Source of the DNA: Leucobacter sp.
GTDB taxonomy: Bacteria; Actinomycetota; Actinomycetes; Actinomycetales; Microbacteriaceae
Length of the DNA stretch: 8,420 bases
Reading direction: 5' to 3'
Assembly: GCA_031178565.1 (NCBI GenBank)
Contig: JAPSIU010000114.1
Span: 1-8,420, forward strand
Shown here: in pieces, positions 1 to 6,624 of the stretch
Layout of the letters: the number at the start of each line of letters is the position of its first letter
How positions within the stretch are numbered: position 1 is the stretch's first letter
The notes under the pieces: model-generated
Told to the model about the DNA's origin: nothing
The model's database searches: none
The model's input: only the letters and a program-made list of their open reading frames with translations
Program-made: the position numbers and the translations under genes

Positions 1-79
1 GATCCCGCACCTCGAGCACCGGTGCGGCATCCGCGGGCACCGGTTCTGCGGCCTCCGGCACCGCGAAGACGTCCAGCAC
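1..79 (-). CDS. ABC transporter ATP-binding protein, N-terminal fragment (probably LivG-type)
   Basis: Only the first codons are present; the gene continues past the left edge. The frame is open from the livM stop at 125..127 to the edge and ends in VLEVRD, the usual opening of the first beta strand of an ABC ATPase just before the Walker A loop. The Walker motifs themselves lie outside the window, so the call rests on this short stretch and on position directly after two LivH/LivM-type permeases. The chosen start is a GTG at 77..79, preceded by a weak GGGA about eight bases upstream. GTG codons at 59..61 and 38..40 are alternatives. The predicted leader before VLEVRD is an Ala/Pro/Glu-rich linker, unusual for a free-standing LivG. 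LivG or LivF cannot be told apart here; LivG is likelier because it normally follows LivM. Confidence 0.5.
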   Translation of the reverse strand, partial: MLDVFAVPEAAEPVPADAAPVLEVRD

Positions 80-124
80 GCTCGTCCCGACGTCGCCCGA
101 GCCGGCTGCGGCCGCGCCGCGCTT

Positions 125-1072
125 CTAGGAGCGCCTCCTGAACCCGCTCCGGATCGCCTCGCCGAGGTTCGATCCGCTCGTGAGCGCCTGGATGCCGAGG
201 ATTCCGAAGACCACGAAGCCCCAGTCCTGCGGCACGCCCCAGCGCTTCAGCAGTTCGGGCACGAGCACCCAGAGGACGCCGCCGAAGATCGCCATGTCGA
301 TGAGGTAGGCGCCGCTCATCACCGCGAGGATGTAGAGGGCGAGCGACTGGATCGGGGTGAAGCTCGACGCGTACGGAATCCCGACCTGCCCGGCGAGCAG
401 GCCGCCGGAGACGCCGCCGAGCGCGGCGCTGACCGCGAAGGCGGAGAGCTTGGCCAGGCGCACGCTCTGGCCGACCGCGGCGGTGCCGCGCTCGGAGAAC
501 GCGACGGCCTTCCAGCTGCTGCCGATCCTGCTGCGCTGCAGCAGGGCGACGCCGAGCGCGCACACGACGAGCACGATCATCGCGAAGAAGAAGTACTCGC
601 GGTCGCTGGAGAAGAGATCCGGCCGACTGACCGGGAGGCCGTCCTTCTGGCCGGGGAACTGGGTCTGCACGAGCAGGACGTCGAACGCCGCGGCGAGGCC
701 GAGGGTGACGACGGCGAGGTTGACGCCGCGCAGCCGGAGCGCGGGGAGCCCGATGAGGATGCCGGCGACGCTCGCGACGATGCCGCCGAGGATCAGCCAG
801 ACGATGAACCCGCCGGGAGCGTCGGCGACGTTCAGCCAGGCCACCACCCAGGCGCCGATCGCGCCGAACGTGAGCTGGCAGAGGGCGATGATGCCGGCCG
901 AGCCGGTCACGACGCCCAGTCCGAGCACGGCGATCGACGCGGTCACCATGCTGATCGCGAGATAGACCGTGTAGCCCGAGAGGCCGACGCTCAGGGCCCA
1001 GCCGATCGCCAGCGCGACGACGGCGATGGCGACGGGGAGGAACGCGCGTACGCGGCGATTAGCGAGCAGCAT
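125..1072 (-). CDS. livM: LivM-type ABC transporter permease (HAAT family)
   Basis: This 315-residue integral membrane protein is the second permease of a branched-chain-amino-acid/amide-type (HAAT) importer. It has about eight to nine hydrophobic segments. Two family signatures are clear: the stretch around residues 57-76 (TGSAGIIALCQLTFGAIGAW), equivalent to the GxxGQ(L)SLGxxAFxGIGAY region of LivM, and LPALRLRGVNLAVVTLG at 109-125. The cytoplasmic coupling loop that docks the ATPase is at about 178-202 (LQRSRIGSSWKAVAFSERGTAAVG). The C-terminal GG-G-G loop usual in LivM (about 250-262) is degenerate. The ATG at 1070..1072 is fixed by an excellent Shine-Dalgarno, AAAGGAGGT, five bases upstream inside the livH coding sequence. 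The gene overlaps livH by 14 bases, which suggests translational coupling. Family assignment is secure. The substrate is not known, so the symbol marks the family and not leucine transport. Confidence 0.9.
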   Translation of the reverse strand: MLLANRRVRAFLPVAIAVVALAIGWALSVGLSGYTVYLAISMVTASIAVLGLGVVTGSAGIIALCQLTFGAIGAWVVAWLNVADAPGGFIVWLILGGIVASVAGILIGLPALRLRGVNLAVVTLGLAAAFDVLLVQTQFPGQKDGLPVSRPDLFSSDREYFFFAMIVLVVCALGVALLQRSRIGSSWKAVAFSERGTAAVGQSVRLAKLSAFAVSAALGGVSGGLLAGQVGIPYASSFTPIQSLALYILAVMSGAYLIDMAIFGGVLWVLVPELLKRWGVPQDWGFVVFGILGIQALTSGSNLGEAIRSGFRRRS

Positions 1073-1934
1073 CCCACACCTCCTTTCGCTGCGACCACAG
1101 CAGCAGGATGACGATGAACAGGAGCGGAACGAAGTTGCGCACGAGCGCGAGCTCGTTCACCTGGGCCACCATGCCGTTGATGAGTCCGAGCACGAGGCCG
1201 CCGACGACCGCGAGGTCGAGGCGCTTGAATCCGCCGAGGAGCGCGGCCGCGGCCGCGGGGATGATGAGCATCGAGAGCGTGACGGCGTCGTTCGACTGCG
1301 TCGGGGCGATGATGAGGATCGTGATCGCGCCGATCGCGCCGGTGACGGCCCAGACGCCGACGGAGAGGGGCTTCGACGCGATGCCGATGAGCTCGGCCGT
1401 GGTGGGCCGGTCGGACAGGGCGCGGAGCTTGGTCCCGATCGTCGTCTTGCGCAGGAGGACCGCGGAGGCGACGGCGACGAGGATCGCGAGACTCACCGTG
1501 ATGACGGTGACCCAGCTCACCACGACGCCCGCGACGCTGAACGCCGCGCCGTTGAAGAGCGGGGCGAAGGGCTGGGGCTTGTTGCCGAACATGATGTACG
1601 AGAGCGACATCAGCAGCAGGAACGGGGCGACCGTCATCGCGGAGCGCGTCGAGAGGTCGGCCTCGGAGAGCCAGGTCGCCGCGATCCAGCCGATGATCGC
1701 GCTCAGCAGCGCGCCGACGAGGATGCCGGCGATCGTCGCCAGCCAGACGGGCATGCCCAGCTTGCTGGCGAACCACACGGCGATGAACGCGGCGAACATG
1801 CCGGTCGCGGCCTGCGCGAAGTTGACGACGCGCACGAGCCGGGACATGAGGGTCAGGGTGACGGCGAAGACGGCGTAGACGCCGCCGGCGGCGAGGCCGG
1901 AGAGCGCACCCTGCAGGAGGGCGCCGCCGTTCAC
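1059..1934 (-). CDS. livH: LivH-type ABC transporter permease (HAAT family)
   Basis: This 291-residue membrane protein is the first permease of the importer. The opening GALSGLAAGGVYAVFAVTLTLMSRLVRVVNFAQ (about 9-41) is the classic LivH N-terminus, where the family consensus is GLxxGxxYALxALGLxLIxGxxxxxNFAHG. The coupling loop is at about 161-185 (LRKTTIGTKLRALSDRPTTAELIGI), and a LivH-like segment, AAAAALLGGFKRLDLAVVGGLVLGLI, covers about 227-252. The start is a GTG at 1932..1934 with GAGGGG about eight bases upstream. Its 3' end overlaps the start of livM. It lies 129 bases after the binding-protein gene, separated from it by a strong stem-loop, so permease expression is probably lower than that of the binding protein. 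Length is normal for the family. The substrate is not deducible. Confidence 0.9.
   Translation of the reverse strand: MNGGALLQGALSGLAAGGVYAVFAVTLTLMSRLVRVVNFAQAATGMFAAFIAVWFASKLGMPVWLATIAGILVGALLSAIIGWIAATWLSEADLSTRSAMTVAPFLLLMSLSYIMFGNKPQPFAPLFNGAAFSVAGVVVSWVTVITVSLAILVAVASAVLLRKTTIGTKLRALSDRPTTAELIGIASKPLSVGVWAVTGAIGAITILIIAPTQSNDAVTLSMLIIPAAAAALLGGFKRLDLAVVGGLVLGLINGMVAQVNELALVRNFVPLLFIVILLLWSQRKEVWDAAR
1078..1086 (-). promoter_or_regulatory. Strong ribosome binding site of livM inside livH
   Basis: On the minus strand the bases read AAAGGAGGT, a near-perfect complement to the 16S rRNA 3' end, five bases before the livM ATG. The site lies within the last codons of livH. It decides the livM start and implies that ribosomes finishing livH can reload directly on livM. 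Confidence 0.8.
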
Positions 1935-2009
1935 GAGCGGGCCCCTCGGATCTGGGGGAAGGGGGAGGAGTGGAGCATGGAGGATCCTTCGTTCCGGAGA
2001 AGCGGGTGT

Positions 2010-2050
2010 GCCCGGTGCGGCGGAAGCTCAGGGCTTCCGCCGCACCGGGC
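2010..2050 (-). terminator. Perfect 18-bp stem-loop between binding protein and livH
   Basis: The left arm 2010..2027 (GCCCGGTGCGGCGGAAGC) is exactly complementary to the right arm 2033..2050, around a five-base loop at 2028..2032. It starts 13 bases after the stop of the binding-protein gene. No T-run follows on either strand, so it is not a canonical intrinsic terminator. It could be a U-less terminator of the kind proposed for actinobacteria, a partial attenuator, or a 3' stabiliser of the upstream mRNA segment. A stem here is common between binding-protein and permease genes, where the binding protein is needed in excess. The structure is certain; its role is inferred. Confidence 0.65.
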
Positions 2051-2063
2051 GAGACGGCGAGGC

Positions 2064-3242
2064 TCAGCTCGCGGGGATCATCAGCCAGTCGTCGGCGGCC
2101 TGCTCCCAGGCGTTGGTGCCGGACTGCAGGGTGACGGGCCAGCCGCCCGGCTCGTAGTCCTGGGCCGCGATCTTGTCGAACTGGTAGGGGTAGGCGATCA
2201 TCGGGTTCTCGATCGGCTCCATGCTCGCGAGCGCCTCGTTGACGCTCTCGCGGGTGATGTCGCCCTCGATGCTCTCCAGCACCTCGACCATGAAGGTGGC
2301 GGCGAGGTAGCCGCCCTGGCTGAAGGAGGTCAGCGTGATGTCGTTCTCCTCCATCAGCGACTTCCAGTCGGCGTTGATCTCGCTGTCCTCCGTGAACGGG
2401 TAGAACTCCGCGGGCACGTAGACCCCTGCTGCACTGTTGTCGACCGCCGCGGCGAAGCTCTCGCTGTAGGTGGAGGTCAGGAACAGGAACGTGACGTCGT
2501 CCCAGCCCTGCTGGTTCGCGGCCTTGATCATGCCGATCGCGTCGGGCTCGACGTTGTTGGTGACGATGCCGTCGCAGCCGGCCTCGCGCGCCTTCACGAT
2601 GTAGGGCGTGTAGTCGGCGCCGCCGTAGGGCACGGTGTCGTCGACGAAGGTCGGCTGCTTGCCGGTGATCTCGCTCCAGCGGTCGACCGCGGCCGCGTAG
2701 GCCGGGCCGGTCGAGCCGATGACGCTCGTGAGCACGCAGAGGTTCTCGAGGCCGAGCTCCTCGGAGCCGTACAGCATCGTGAGCGTCGTGTCGTTGAAGG
2801 GGCCGATGTTGGCCGGTGCGATGTTGGCCGAGTTGAAGCAGCCAGGGTCGACGCCGATGCCGGGGATGGAGCTCACACCCTCCTGCTCGTAGTACTTGGC
2901 GTTGATCTCGCAGTCGAGCAGCGATGCGCTGCCGACGAGCGCGACGACCTCGTCGCTGCCGAGGAGCTCGCGGGCGGAGGCCGTGGCGGTGGCCGGATCG
3001 GCCTTGTCGTCCATGGCCTTGTACTCGATCTGACGGCCGTTGATGCCGCCCTCCTCGTTGACCTGGTCGAAGACCGCGGCCGCGGCCTCCGAGGCCTCGG
3101 GGAAGGTGGCCGGGCCGCTGATGGTGTTGACGGAGCCGAGCTTGATGGGCGCGTCTTCGCCGCCCCCACCGCCCGCGCAGCCGCTCAGCACGAGCGCGGC
3201 CGCCGCAGTCAGCGCGGCGGCTCCAGCGATGCGTGTTTTCAT
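2064..3242 (-). CDS. ABC transporter substrate-binding lipoprotein (type 1 periplasmic-binding fold, HAAT family)
   Basis: This 392-residue exported lipoprotein captures the substrate for the LivH/LivM permeases. The signal peptide MKTRIAGAAALTAAAALVLSGC ends in the lipobox LSGC (residues 19-22), so Cys22 should be lipidated and anchor the protein to the outer face of the membrane; a Gly-rich linker (23-28) follows. The mature domain begins IKLGSVNTISGP (33-44) and continues with NEEGGINGR (62-70) and DDKADPATA (78-86), which are standard Peripla_BP_6/Leu-Ile-Val-binding motifs. GSAS (104-107) would line the ligand cleft. Cys111 and Cys135 could form a disulfide. The ATG at 3240..3242 has AGAGGA at a suitable distance and gives the complete signal peptide. 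It lies 33 bases after the MoaF-family gene, probably in one transcript. The family binds branched-chain amino acids, amides, urea and other small amines or acids; the ligand cannot be read from sequence, though the neighbours point to an amine. Confidence 0.93.
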   Translation of the reverse strand: MKTRIAGAAALTAAAALVLSGCAGGGGGEDAPIKLGSVNTISGPATFPEASEAAAAVFDQVNEEGGINGRQIEYKAMDDKADPATATASARELLGSDEVVALVGSASLLDCEINAKYYEQEGVSSIPGIGVDPGCFNSANIAPANIGPFNDTTLTMLYGSEELGLENLCVLTSVIGSTGPAYAAAVDRWSEITGKQPTFVDDTVPYGGADYTPYIVKAREAGCDGIVTNNVEPDAIGMIKAANQQGWDDVTFLFLTSTYSESFAAAVDNSAAGVYVPAEFYPFTEDSEINADWKSLMEENDITLTSFSQGGYLAATFMVEVLESIEGDITRESVNEALASMEPIENPMIAYPYQFDKIAAQDYEPGGWPVTLQSGTNAWEQAADDWLMIPAS

Positions 3243-3275
3243 CTTGTGTCCTCTCGGATGGGTGTGTGATTCATG

Positions 3276-4088
3276 TCAGACCGGCTGCACGTCGGGGTAG
3301 TCGACCGAGCCGATGGGGTAGATGTGCCCGCCGGCGCGCGAGTGCTCGGCCTCGCCGTCGCCGGTGATGCCGAGGAAGATCCCCGTCGTCTTGAGCTGGT
3401 AGCCGAGATCGTGCAGCCACACGCTCGCGACCGCGATCCGGAACTCCCGGAAGCAGAACAGGTAGAGGCCGTCCGCGAACTTCCACACGGTCGACATGTC
3501 CATGTCGCCGTGGCCGCGCTGCACGCCCTGCACGCACTGCCACGCGTACCGCTGGCTCGAGATGTAGACGTGCTCGTAGAGGTGGTGCGGGCTGTACCGG
3601 TAGAGGTTGCGCTTGCCGATGAGGTCGCGCGACGGGCCGGGAACCTCGCCCGAGGGCTCGCCGCCGTCGGTGACGCCCGCCCAGAAGGTCTGGCCGACGC
3701 GGGGCTCGCCCTCGACCTCCTCCTCGGCGATCTCGGAGCGGGTGACGAGCACCCGATGCGTGCTCTCCGAGTAGACGATCGTGATCGCCTCGCGTTCGCG
3801 CGACTCGATCGGCAGGTTGACGAAGACGACGTCCTCGCGCACTCGCACGGCGTCGTAGGGGTCGCTCAGCTCGCCGTCGGTCGAGATCGCGCCCTCGGCC
3901 CGCCAGCGGACGACCTCGGCGTCGAACGCCAGTGCGATCCCGGTCCCGTCGTCGAGGGTGAGTGCGAGGCGCGTCCCCGCGAGATCGGCGTTCGGGAGCC
4001 GGAAGGTGTCGATGCCCGCGGCGAACTCGTCGTAGCTGCGCCACTCGTTCGGATCCGCCTCGGTGATGTCTGCTGTCTGGGTCGTCAT
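3276..4088 (-). CDS. moaF: MoaF-family protein (calycin-like; likely amine-catabolism accessory)
   Basis: This 270-residue soluble protein has no signal peptide. It shows the two-part MoaF arrangement: an N-terminal beta-rich domain (about 28-115, with LAGTRLALTLDDGTGIALAFD and FVNLPIESREREAITIVY), and a C-terminal MoaF domain (about 150-265, with YRYSPHHLYEHVYISSQRYAW, WKFADGLYLFCFREFRI and LKTTGIFLGI). Databases often label the family 'molybdenum cofactor biosynthesis protein F'. That name appears to come from the Klebsiella moaEF genes, where moa means monoamine regulon. No molybdopterin gene is visible nearby, so an amine-related ligand-binding or accessory role is more likely. The biochemical function is unknown. 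It is the first gene of the transporter operon, with its start ATG at 4086..4088 and AAAGGA about ten bases upstream. The binding-protein gene follows after 33 bases. Confidence 0.8.
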   Translation of the reverse strand: MTTQTADITEADPNEWRSYDEFAAGIDTFRLPNADLAGTRLALTLDDGTGIALAFDAEVVRWRAEGAISTDGELSDPYDAVRVREDVVFVNLPIESREREAITIVYSESTHRVLVTRSEIAEEEVEGEPRVGQTFWAGVTDGGEPSGEVPGPSRDLIGKRNLYRYSPHHLYEHVYISSQRYAWQCVQGVQRGHGDMDMSTVWKFADGLYLFCFREFRIAVASVWLHDLGYQLKTTGIFLGITGDGEAEHSRAGGHIYPIGSVDYPDVQPV

Positions 4089-4177
4089 TGGCCCTGGTCC
4101 TTTCGGAATCGATCACGGATGATTCGTTCTCGGGGAGATGCACCGGATCCCTGAAGGATTCGCGAGCTCCGATGCTC

Positions 4178-4190
4178 GAGTCACTGACTC
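4178..4190. promoter_or_regulatory. 13-bp palindrome at the probable start point of the moaF operon
   Basis: The sequence GAGTCAcTGACTC is a perfect 6+1+6 palindrome. It lies just downstream of a candidate -10 box at 4192..4197, so it would cover the transcription start. The same heptamer, TGAGTCA, recurs at 4245..4251, about 64 bases upstream. A regulator site is likely; which protein binds is unknown. The position suits a repressor better than an activator. Confidence 0.45.
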
Positions 4191-4191
4191 A

Positions 4192-4197
4192 ACTGTA
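4192..4197 (-). promoter_or_regulatory. Candidate -10 box of the moaF-transporter operon
   Basis: The minus strand reads TACAGT, a good sigma-70-type -10, about 104 bases before the moaF ATG. Seventeen bases upstream the -35 position reads GTGCAT, a poor match to TTGACA, as expected for a promoter that needs an activator such as the AraC-type protein encoded next door. This is an inference from motif and spacing only. Confidence 0.4.
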
Positions 4198-4209
4198 GGG
4201 AGTGCGGGT

Positions 4210-4243
4210 GCGGAATGCACCGCCCCCGCAGCGCGCATTCCGC
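4210..4243. promoter_or_regulatory. Inverted repeat upstream of the moaF operon, candidate AraC-type regulator site
   Basis: GCGGAATGC at 4210..4218 and its exact reverse complement GCATTCCGC at 4235..4243 are separated by 16 bases, centre to centre 25 bases. The left arm overlaps the putative -35 position of the moaF promoter, and the right arm lies just upstream. That position would suit an activator contacting RNA polymerase. The remainder of the 4089..4337 gap holds no gene I can support. Confidence 0.4.
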
Positions 4244-4309
4244 GTGAGTCAAGCGCCGTGCCCTGATGGTCAACGAGTGTCACGAGAAGGTTGCGAATCG
4301 CCCCGCGGA

Positions 4310-4327
4310 ACGACCCGCCCGGGTCGT
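4310..4327 (-). terminator. Weak hairpin after the AraC-type gene
   Basis: ACGACCC (4310..4316) pairs with GGGTCGT (4321..4327) around a four-base loop, 10 bases past the stop of the AraC-type gene. There is no T-run. It may mark the 3' end of the kinase operon, but seven base pairs in GC-rich DNA is weak evidence. Confidence 0.3.
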
Positions 4328-4337
4328 CGCCGGGCCG

Positions 4338-5300
4338 CTACGGACGCCTCAGTTCACTCGGGGAGACCCCGTAGGCCGTCTTGAAGACGCGGCTGAAGTG
4401 CGCCGCGTCGGTGAACCCCCAGCGCGACGCGATCGCCGAGATCGTGCGGTCGGCGAGCACGGGATCGAGGAGGTCCGTGCGGCAGCGCTCGAGCCGGCGC
4501 TCGCGGATCCAGGTCGACACCGTGGTGTCCGCCTGGCGGAAGAGCGCGTGCAGGTGCCGCGTGGAGATGTAGTGCGCCGCCGCGATGCTTCCCGGCGAGA
4601 GATCCGTGGAGGCCAGGTTGCGATCGATGTGGGCGTAGATCTTCTGCAGCAGCATCTGGTGCGGATCGCGCTGCACCGGATCCGCGTCGAGGATGCTGGA
4701 GAACATCGTGTTCAGCAGATCGAGGCTCGTGTGCGCGAGTTTCGTGCGCACCCGGTCGCCGAGGTGGACGAGCTGCGCCGGGAACTGCGAGAGGAACGCC
4801 GTGACGACGGGGGCGAGGCCGCTGTGCTGCTGACCCAGCGAGACGGCGGTGAGCTGCTCCGTGAACGGGACCGGCACCTCGAGCCGATCCTTCGGGAACA
4901 TCATGATGAGATTGCGGAACTCCTCGCCGAAGAGCAGCGAGTAGGGGCGCGAGGTGTCGTAGATCGAGAGATCGCCGGGGCGCATCACCACCTCGCGGCC
5001 GTCCTGCACCAGGATGCTGGTGCCGGCGAGCAGCAGGCTCACCTTGTAGAAGCCGCTCCCGCCGCTCGCGATGGTCTCCGCGGTGCGCTCCACCAGGTGC
5101 GGTCGCGCCGTCACCTCGGTGAAGACGACGTTGTCGGCGTCGGCGGAGCAGAGACGGGCCGTGAACGGCTCCGACCGCTCGCTCGTGATCCGGAGCGGAA
5201 CGAAGGACGACGACACGATGTTCCTGAAGGCGCCGAGAGTGTCGGCCTGGATCGGGGGAAGCGCAGACCGCGAGGCTCCCTGCGTCGTTGCAAGCTGCAT
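4338..5300 (-). CDS. AraC/XylS-family transcriptional regulator (FeaR-like architecture)
   Basis: This 320-residue DNA-binding regulator has an N-terminal sensing domain (about 25-190) and a C-terminal AraC helix-turn-helix domain (about 215-318). The sensing domain carries VMRPGDLSIYDTSRPYSLLF (105-124), the signature of the AraC_binding_2 type found in FeaR and similar activators. The first helix-turn-helix covers about 233-257 and the second about 285-310, ending in WGFTDAAHFSRVFKTAYGVSPSELRR (294-319), the diagnostic family C-terminus. The frame is open far upstream, but only as a shadow of the PLP-enzyme gene. The ATG at 5298..5300 is chosen for its ribosome site and because it lies just after that gene's stop. 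The gene follows the phospho-lyase-like gene by 32 bases, so it is probably made with the catabolic enzymes. Its likely target is the moaF/transporter promoter in the gap immediately downstream. Confidence 0.92.
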   Translation of the reverse strand: MQLATTQGASRSALPPIQADTLGAFRNIVSSSFVPLRITSERSEPFTARLCSADADNVVFTEVTARPHLVERTAETIASGGSGFYKVSLLLAGTSILVQDGREVVMRPGDLSIYDTSRPYSLLFGEEFRNLIMMFPKDRLEVPVPFTEQLTAVSLGQQHSGLAPVVTAFLSQFPAQLVHLGDRVRTKLAHTSLDLLNTMFSSILDADPVQRDPHQMLLQKIYAHIDRNLASTDLSPGSIAAAHYISTRHLHALFRQADTTVSTWIRERRLERCRTDLLDPVLADRTISAIASRWGFTDAAHFSRVFKTAYGVSPSELRRP

Positions 5301-5312
5301 ACCTATCACCTC
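5301..5312 (-). promoter_or_regulatory. Ribosome binding site fixing the AraC-type gene start
   Basis: The minus strand reads GAGGTGATAGGT directly before the ATG, placing GAGG eight bases upstream. A GTG within this stretch is in frame but would lack its own site, so the ATG at 5298..5300 is preferred. Confidence 0.7.
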
Positions 5313-5332
5313 ATCTTGCCGAGAGAATACAC

Positions 5333-6601
5333 CTAAATCGCGGAGAGCGTCTCCTCGAGGGCGCCGAGGAGGATCGGCAGCTCCTCGTGGCCGAACGCCA
5401 GCGGCGGACGGACCTTGAGCACGCTCTCGTCGCGCCCGATCCGCGAGATGAGCACCTTCCGCTGCTTCATCGCCTCGACGACCTGCTTCGCGAGCTGCGG
5501 AGCGGGCTCGCCGTCGATCGCGAAGTCCAGGCCGAGGAACATGCCCGTGCCCTTCGCCGATCGCACGAAGTCGTAGCGCTCGGCGAAACCGCGGAAGGTC
5601 CGGAGAGCCTCCGAGCCGAGGGTCTTCGCCCGCCCCATGAGGTCGTGATCCGCCATCTCCAGGAGCACGGCCTCGCCCACGGCCGCCGAGACCGGGTTGC
5701 CCGCGAAGGTGTTGAAGTACTCGTTCCGCGATCCGAACTCGTCGAGCACGGCCTCGCTCGTGACGACCGCCGACATCGGGTGGCCGTTGCCCATGGGCTT
5801 GCCCATCGTCACGAGATCCGGGCGCATGGCGGCGAACTGGTGGCCCCACATGTGCGTGCCGGTGCGGCCGAAGCCGCTCTGCACCTCGTCGGCGATGACC
5901 ATGCCGCCCGCGGCGCGCACGCGGTCCACGATCCCCGGGACGAGGCCCTGCGGCAGGCGCGGCATGCCCTCGGTCGAGAACAGCGGGTCGAAGAGGCAGG
6001 CGGCGACCCCGAAGCCGGCCTCCTGCAGGGAGGCGATCGCGGCGTCGAGCTGGGCGAGGGTCTCGGCCAGCACCTCGCTCTCGGGGCGCGGATCCCGGTC
6101 GAGATCGGGGATCCGCAGCGCGCGGACGTTGGGATCGAGCGGGACCGCGGTCTGCAGCCCGGTCGTCAGGCCCGCGAGAGTGATCGTGGTGCCGTGGTAG
6201 CTGTAGTCGGAGACGATCATGCCCGTGTTGCCCGTGAGCTGACGCGCGATCCGGATGGCGAGTTCGTTCGCCTCGGATCCCGAGTTGCCGAAGAGGATCC
6301 GGTCGAGCCCCGTGTCGAAGGTCGCGAGCAGGCGCTCCGCGTAGTCGACGACGCGCTCGTTGAGGTAGCGGGTGTGCACGTTGAGGGTCGCGGCCTGGGT
6401 GCAGAGGGCGTCGACGACGCGGTCGTTCGCGTGGCCGACGTGGGGCACGTTGTTGTAGCCGTCGAGATAGCGGTCGCCGTTCGCCTCGGTGAACCAGACG
6501 CCCTTCGCCGAGACGAACTGCAGGGGCTCGTCGTAGAAGAGCGGCGAGTAGGGGCCGATCGTGCTGTTGCGGCGGGCGATGAGATCTGAGGTGGAGGTCA
6601 T
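5333..6601 (-). CDS. Class III PLP-dependent enzyme, probable amine-phosphate phospho-lyase
   Basis: This 422-residue cytosolic PLP enzyme has the class III aminotransferase fold. Cofactor residues are visible: NSGSEAN (106-112) binds the PLP phosphate, SYHG (134-137) stacks on the ring, Asp238 of ADEVQSGFGRTG (237-248) pairs with the pyridine nitrogen, and Lys268 in TMGKPMGNGHP (265-275) should form the Schiff base. NVPHVGH (51-57), NVHTRYL (74-80), NEYFNTFAGNPVS (293-305) and LKVRPPL resemble, from memory, ethanolamine-phosphate phospho-lyase and 5-phosphohydroxylysine phospho-lyase more closely than ordinary transaminases. Such enzymes turn a phosphorylated amino alcohol into an aldehyde, ammonia and phosphate. 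The preceding kinase gene, 23 bases upstream, strongly supports this reading. The ATG at 6599..6601 has AGGAG nine bases ahead. An ordinary omega-transaminase remains the alternative. Confidence 0.88.
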   Translation of the reverse strand: MTSTSDLIARRNSTIGPYSPLFYDEPLQFVSAKGVWFTEANGDRYLDGYNNVPHVGHANDRVVDALCTQAATLNVHTRYLNERVVDYAERLLATFDTGLDRILFGNSGSEANELAIRIARQLTGNTGMIVSDYSYHGTTITLAGLTTGLQTAVPLDPNVRALRIPDLDRDPRPESEVLAETLAQLDAAIASLQEAGFGVAACLFDPLFSTEGMPRLPQGLVPGIVDRVRAAGGMVIADEVQSGFGRTGTHMWGHQFAAMRPDLVTMGKPMGNGHPMSAVVTSEAVLDEFGSRNEYFNTFAGNPVSAAVGEAVLLEMADHDLMGRAKTLGSEALRTFRGFAERYDFVRSAKGTGMFLGLDFAIDGEPAPQLAKQVVEAMKQRKVLISRIGRDESVLKVRPPLAFGHEELPILLGALEETLSAI

Positions 6602-6624
6602 TGCGGGGTTCTCCTGGGTTCGGG

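Noticed and set aside
1026..3269. A 747-codon open frame on the plus strand
   Set aside because: It lies antisense to livM, livH and the binding-protein gene. Its product is Arg/Glu/Gly/Asp-rich low-complexity sequence typical of the complement of GC-rich genes, with no recognisable domain.
4106..4127. Possible hairpin in the moaF leader (GAATC near 4106 with GATTC near 4121)
   Set aside because: The arms need a bulge to pair beyond five bases and no regulatory RNA family is recognisable.
4247..4252. TTGACT on the minus strand as a -35 for the moaF operon
   Set aside because: No acceptable -10 hexamer lies 16-19 bases downstream; that region is G-rich.
5301..5849. N-terminal extension of the AraC-type gene to codon 1 of the long open frame
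   Set aside because: It overlaps the PLP-enzyme coding sequence in another frame and reads as Arg-rich noise. A clear ribosome site and ATG exist at 5298..5312.
5288..6589. A 433-codon open frame on the plus strand
   Set aside because: It is the antisense shadow of the PLP-enzyme gene; composition is Arg/Glu/Val/His-rich and no family is recognisable.
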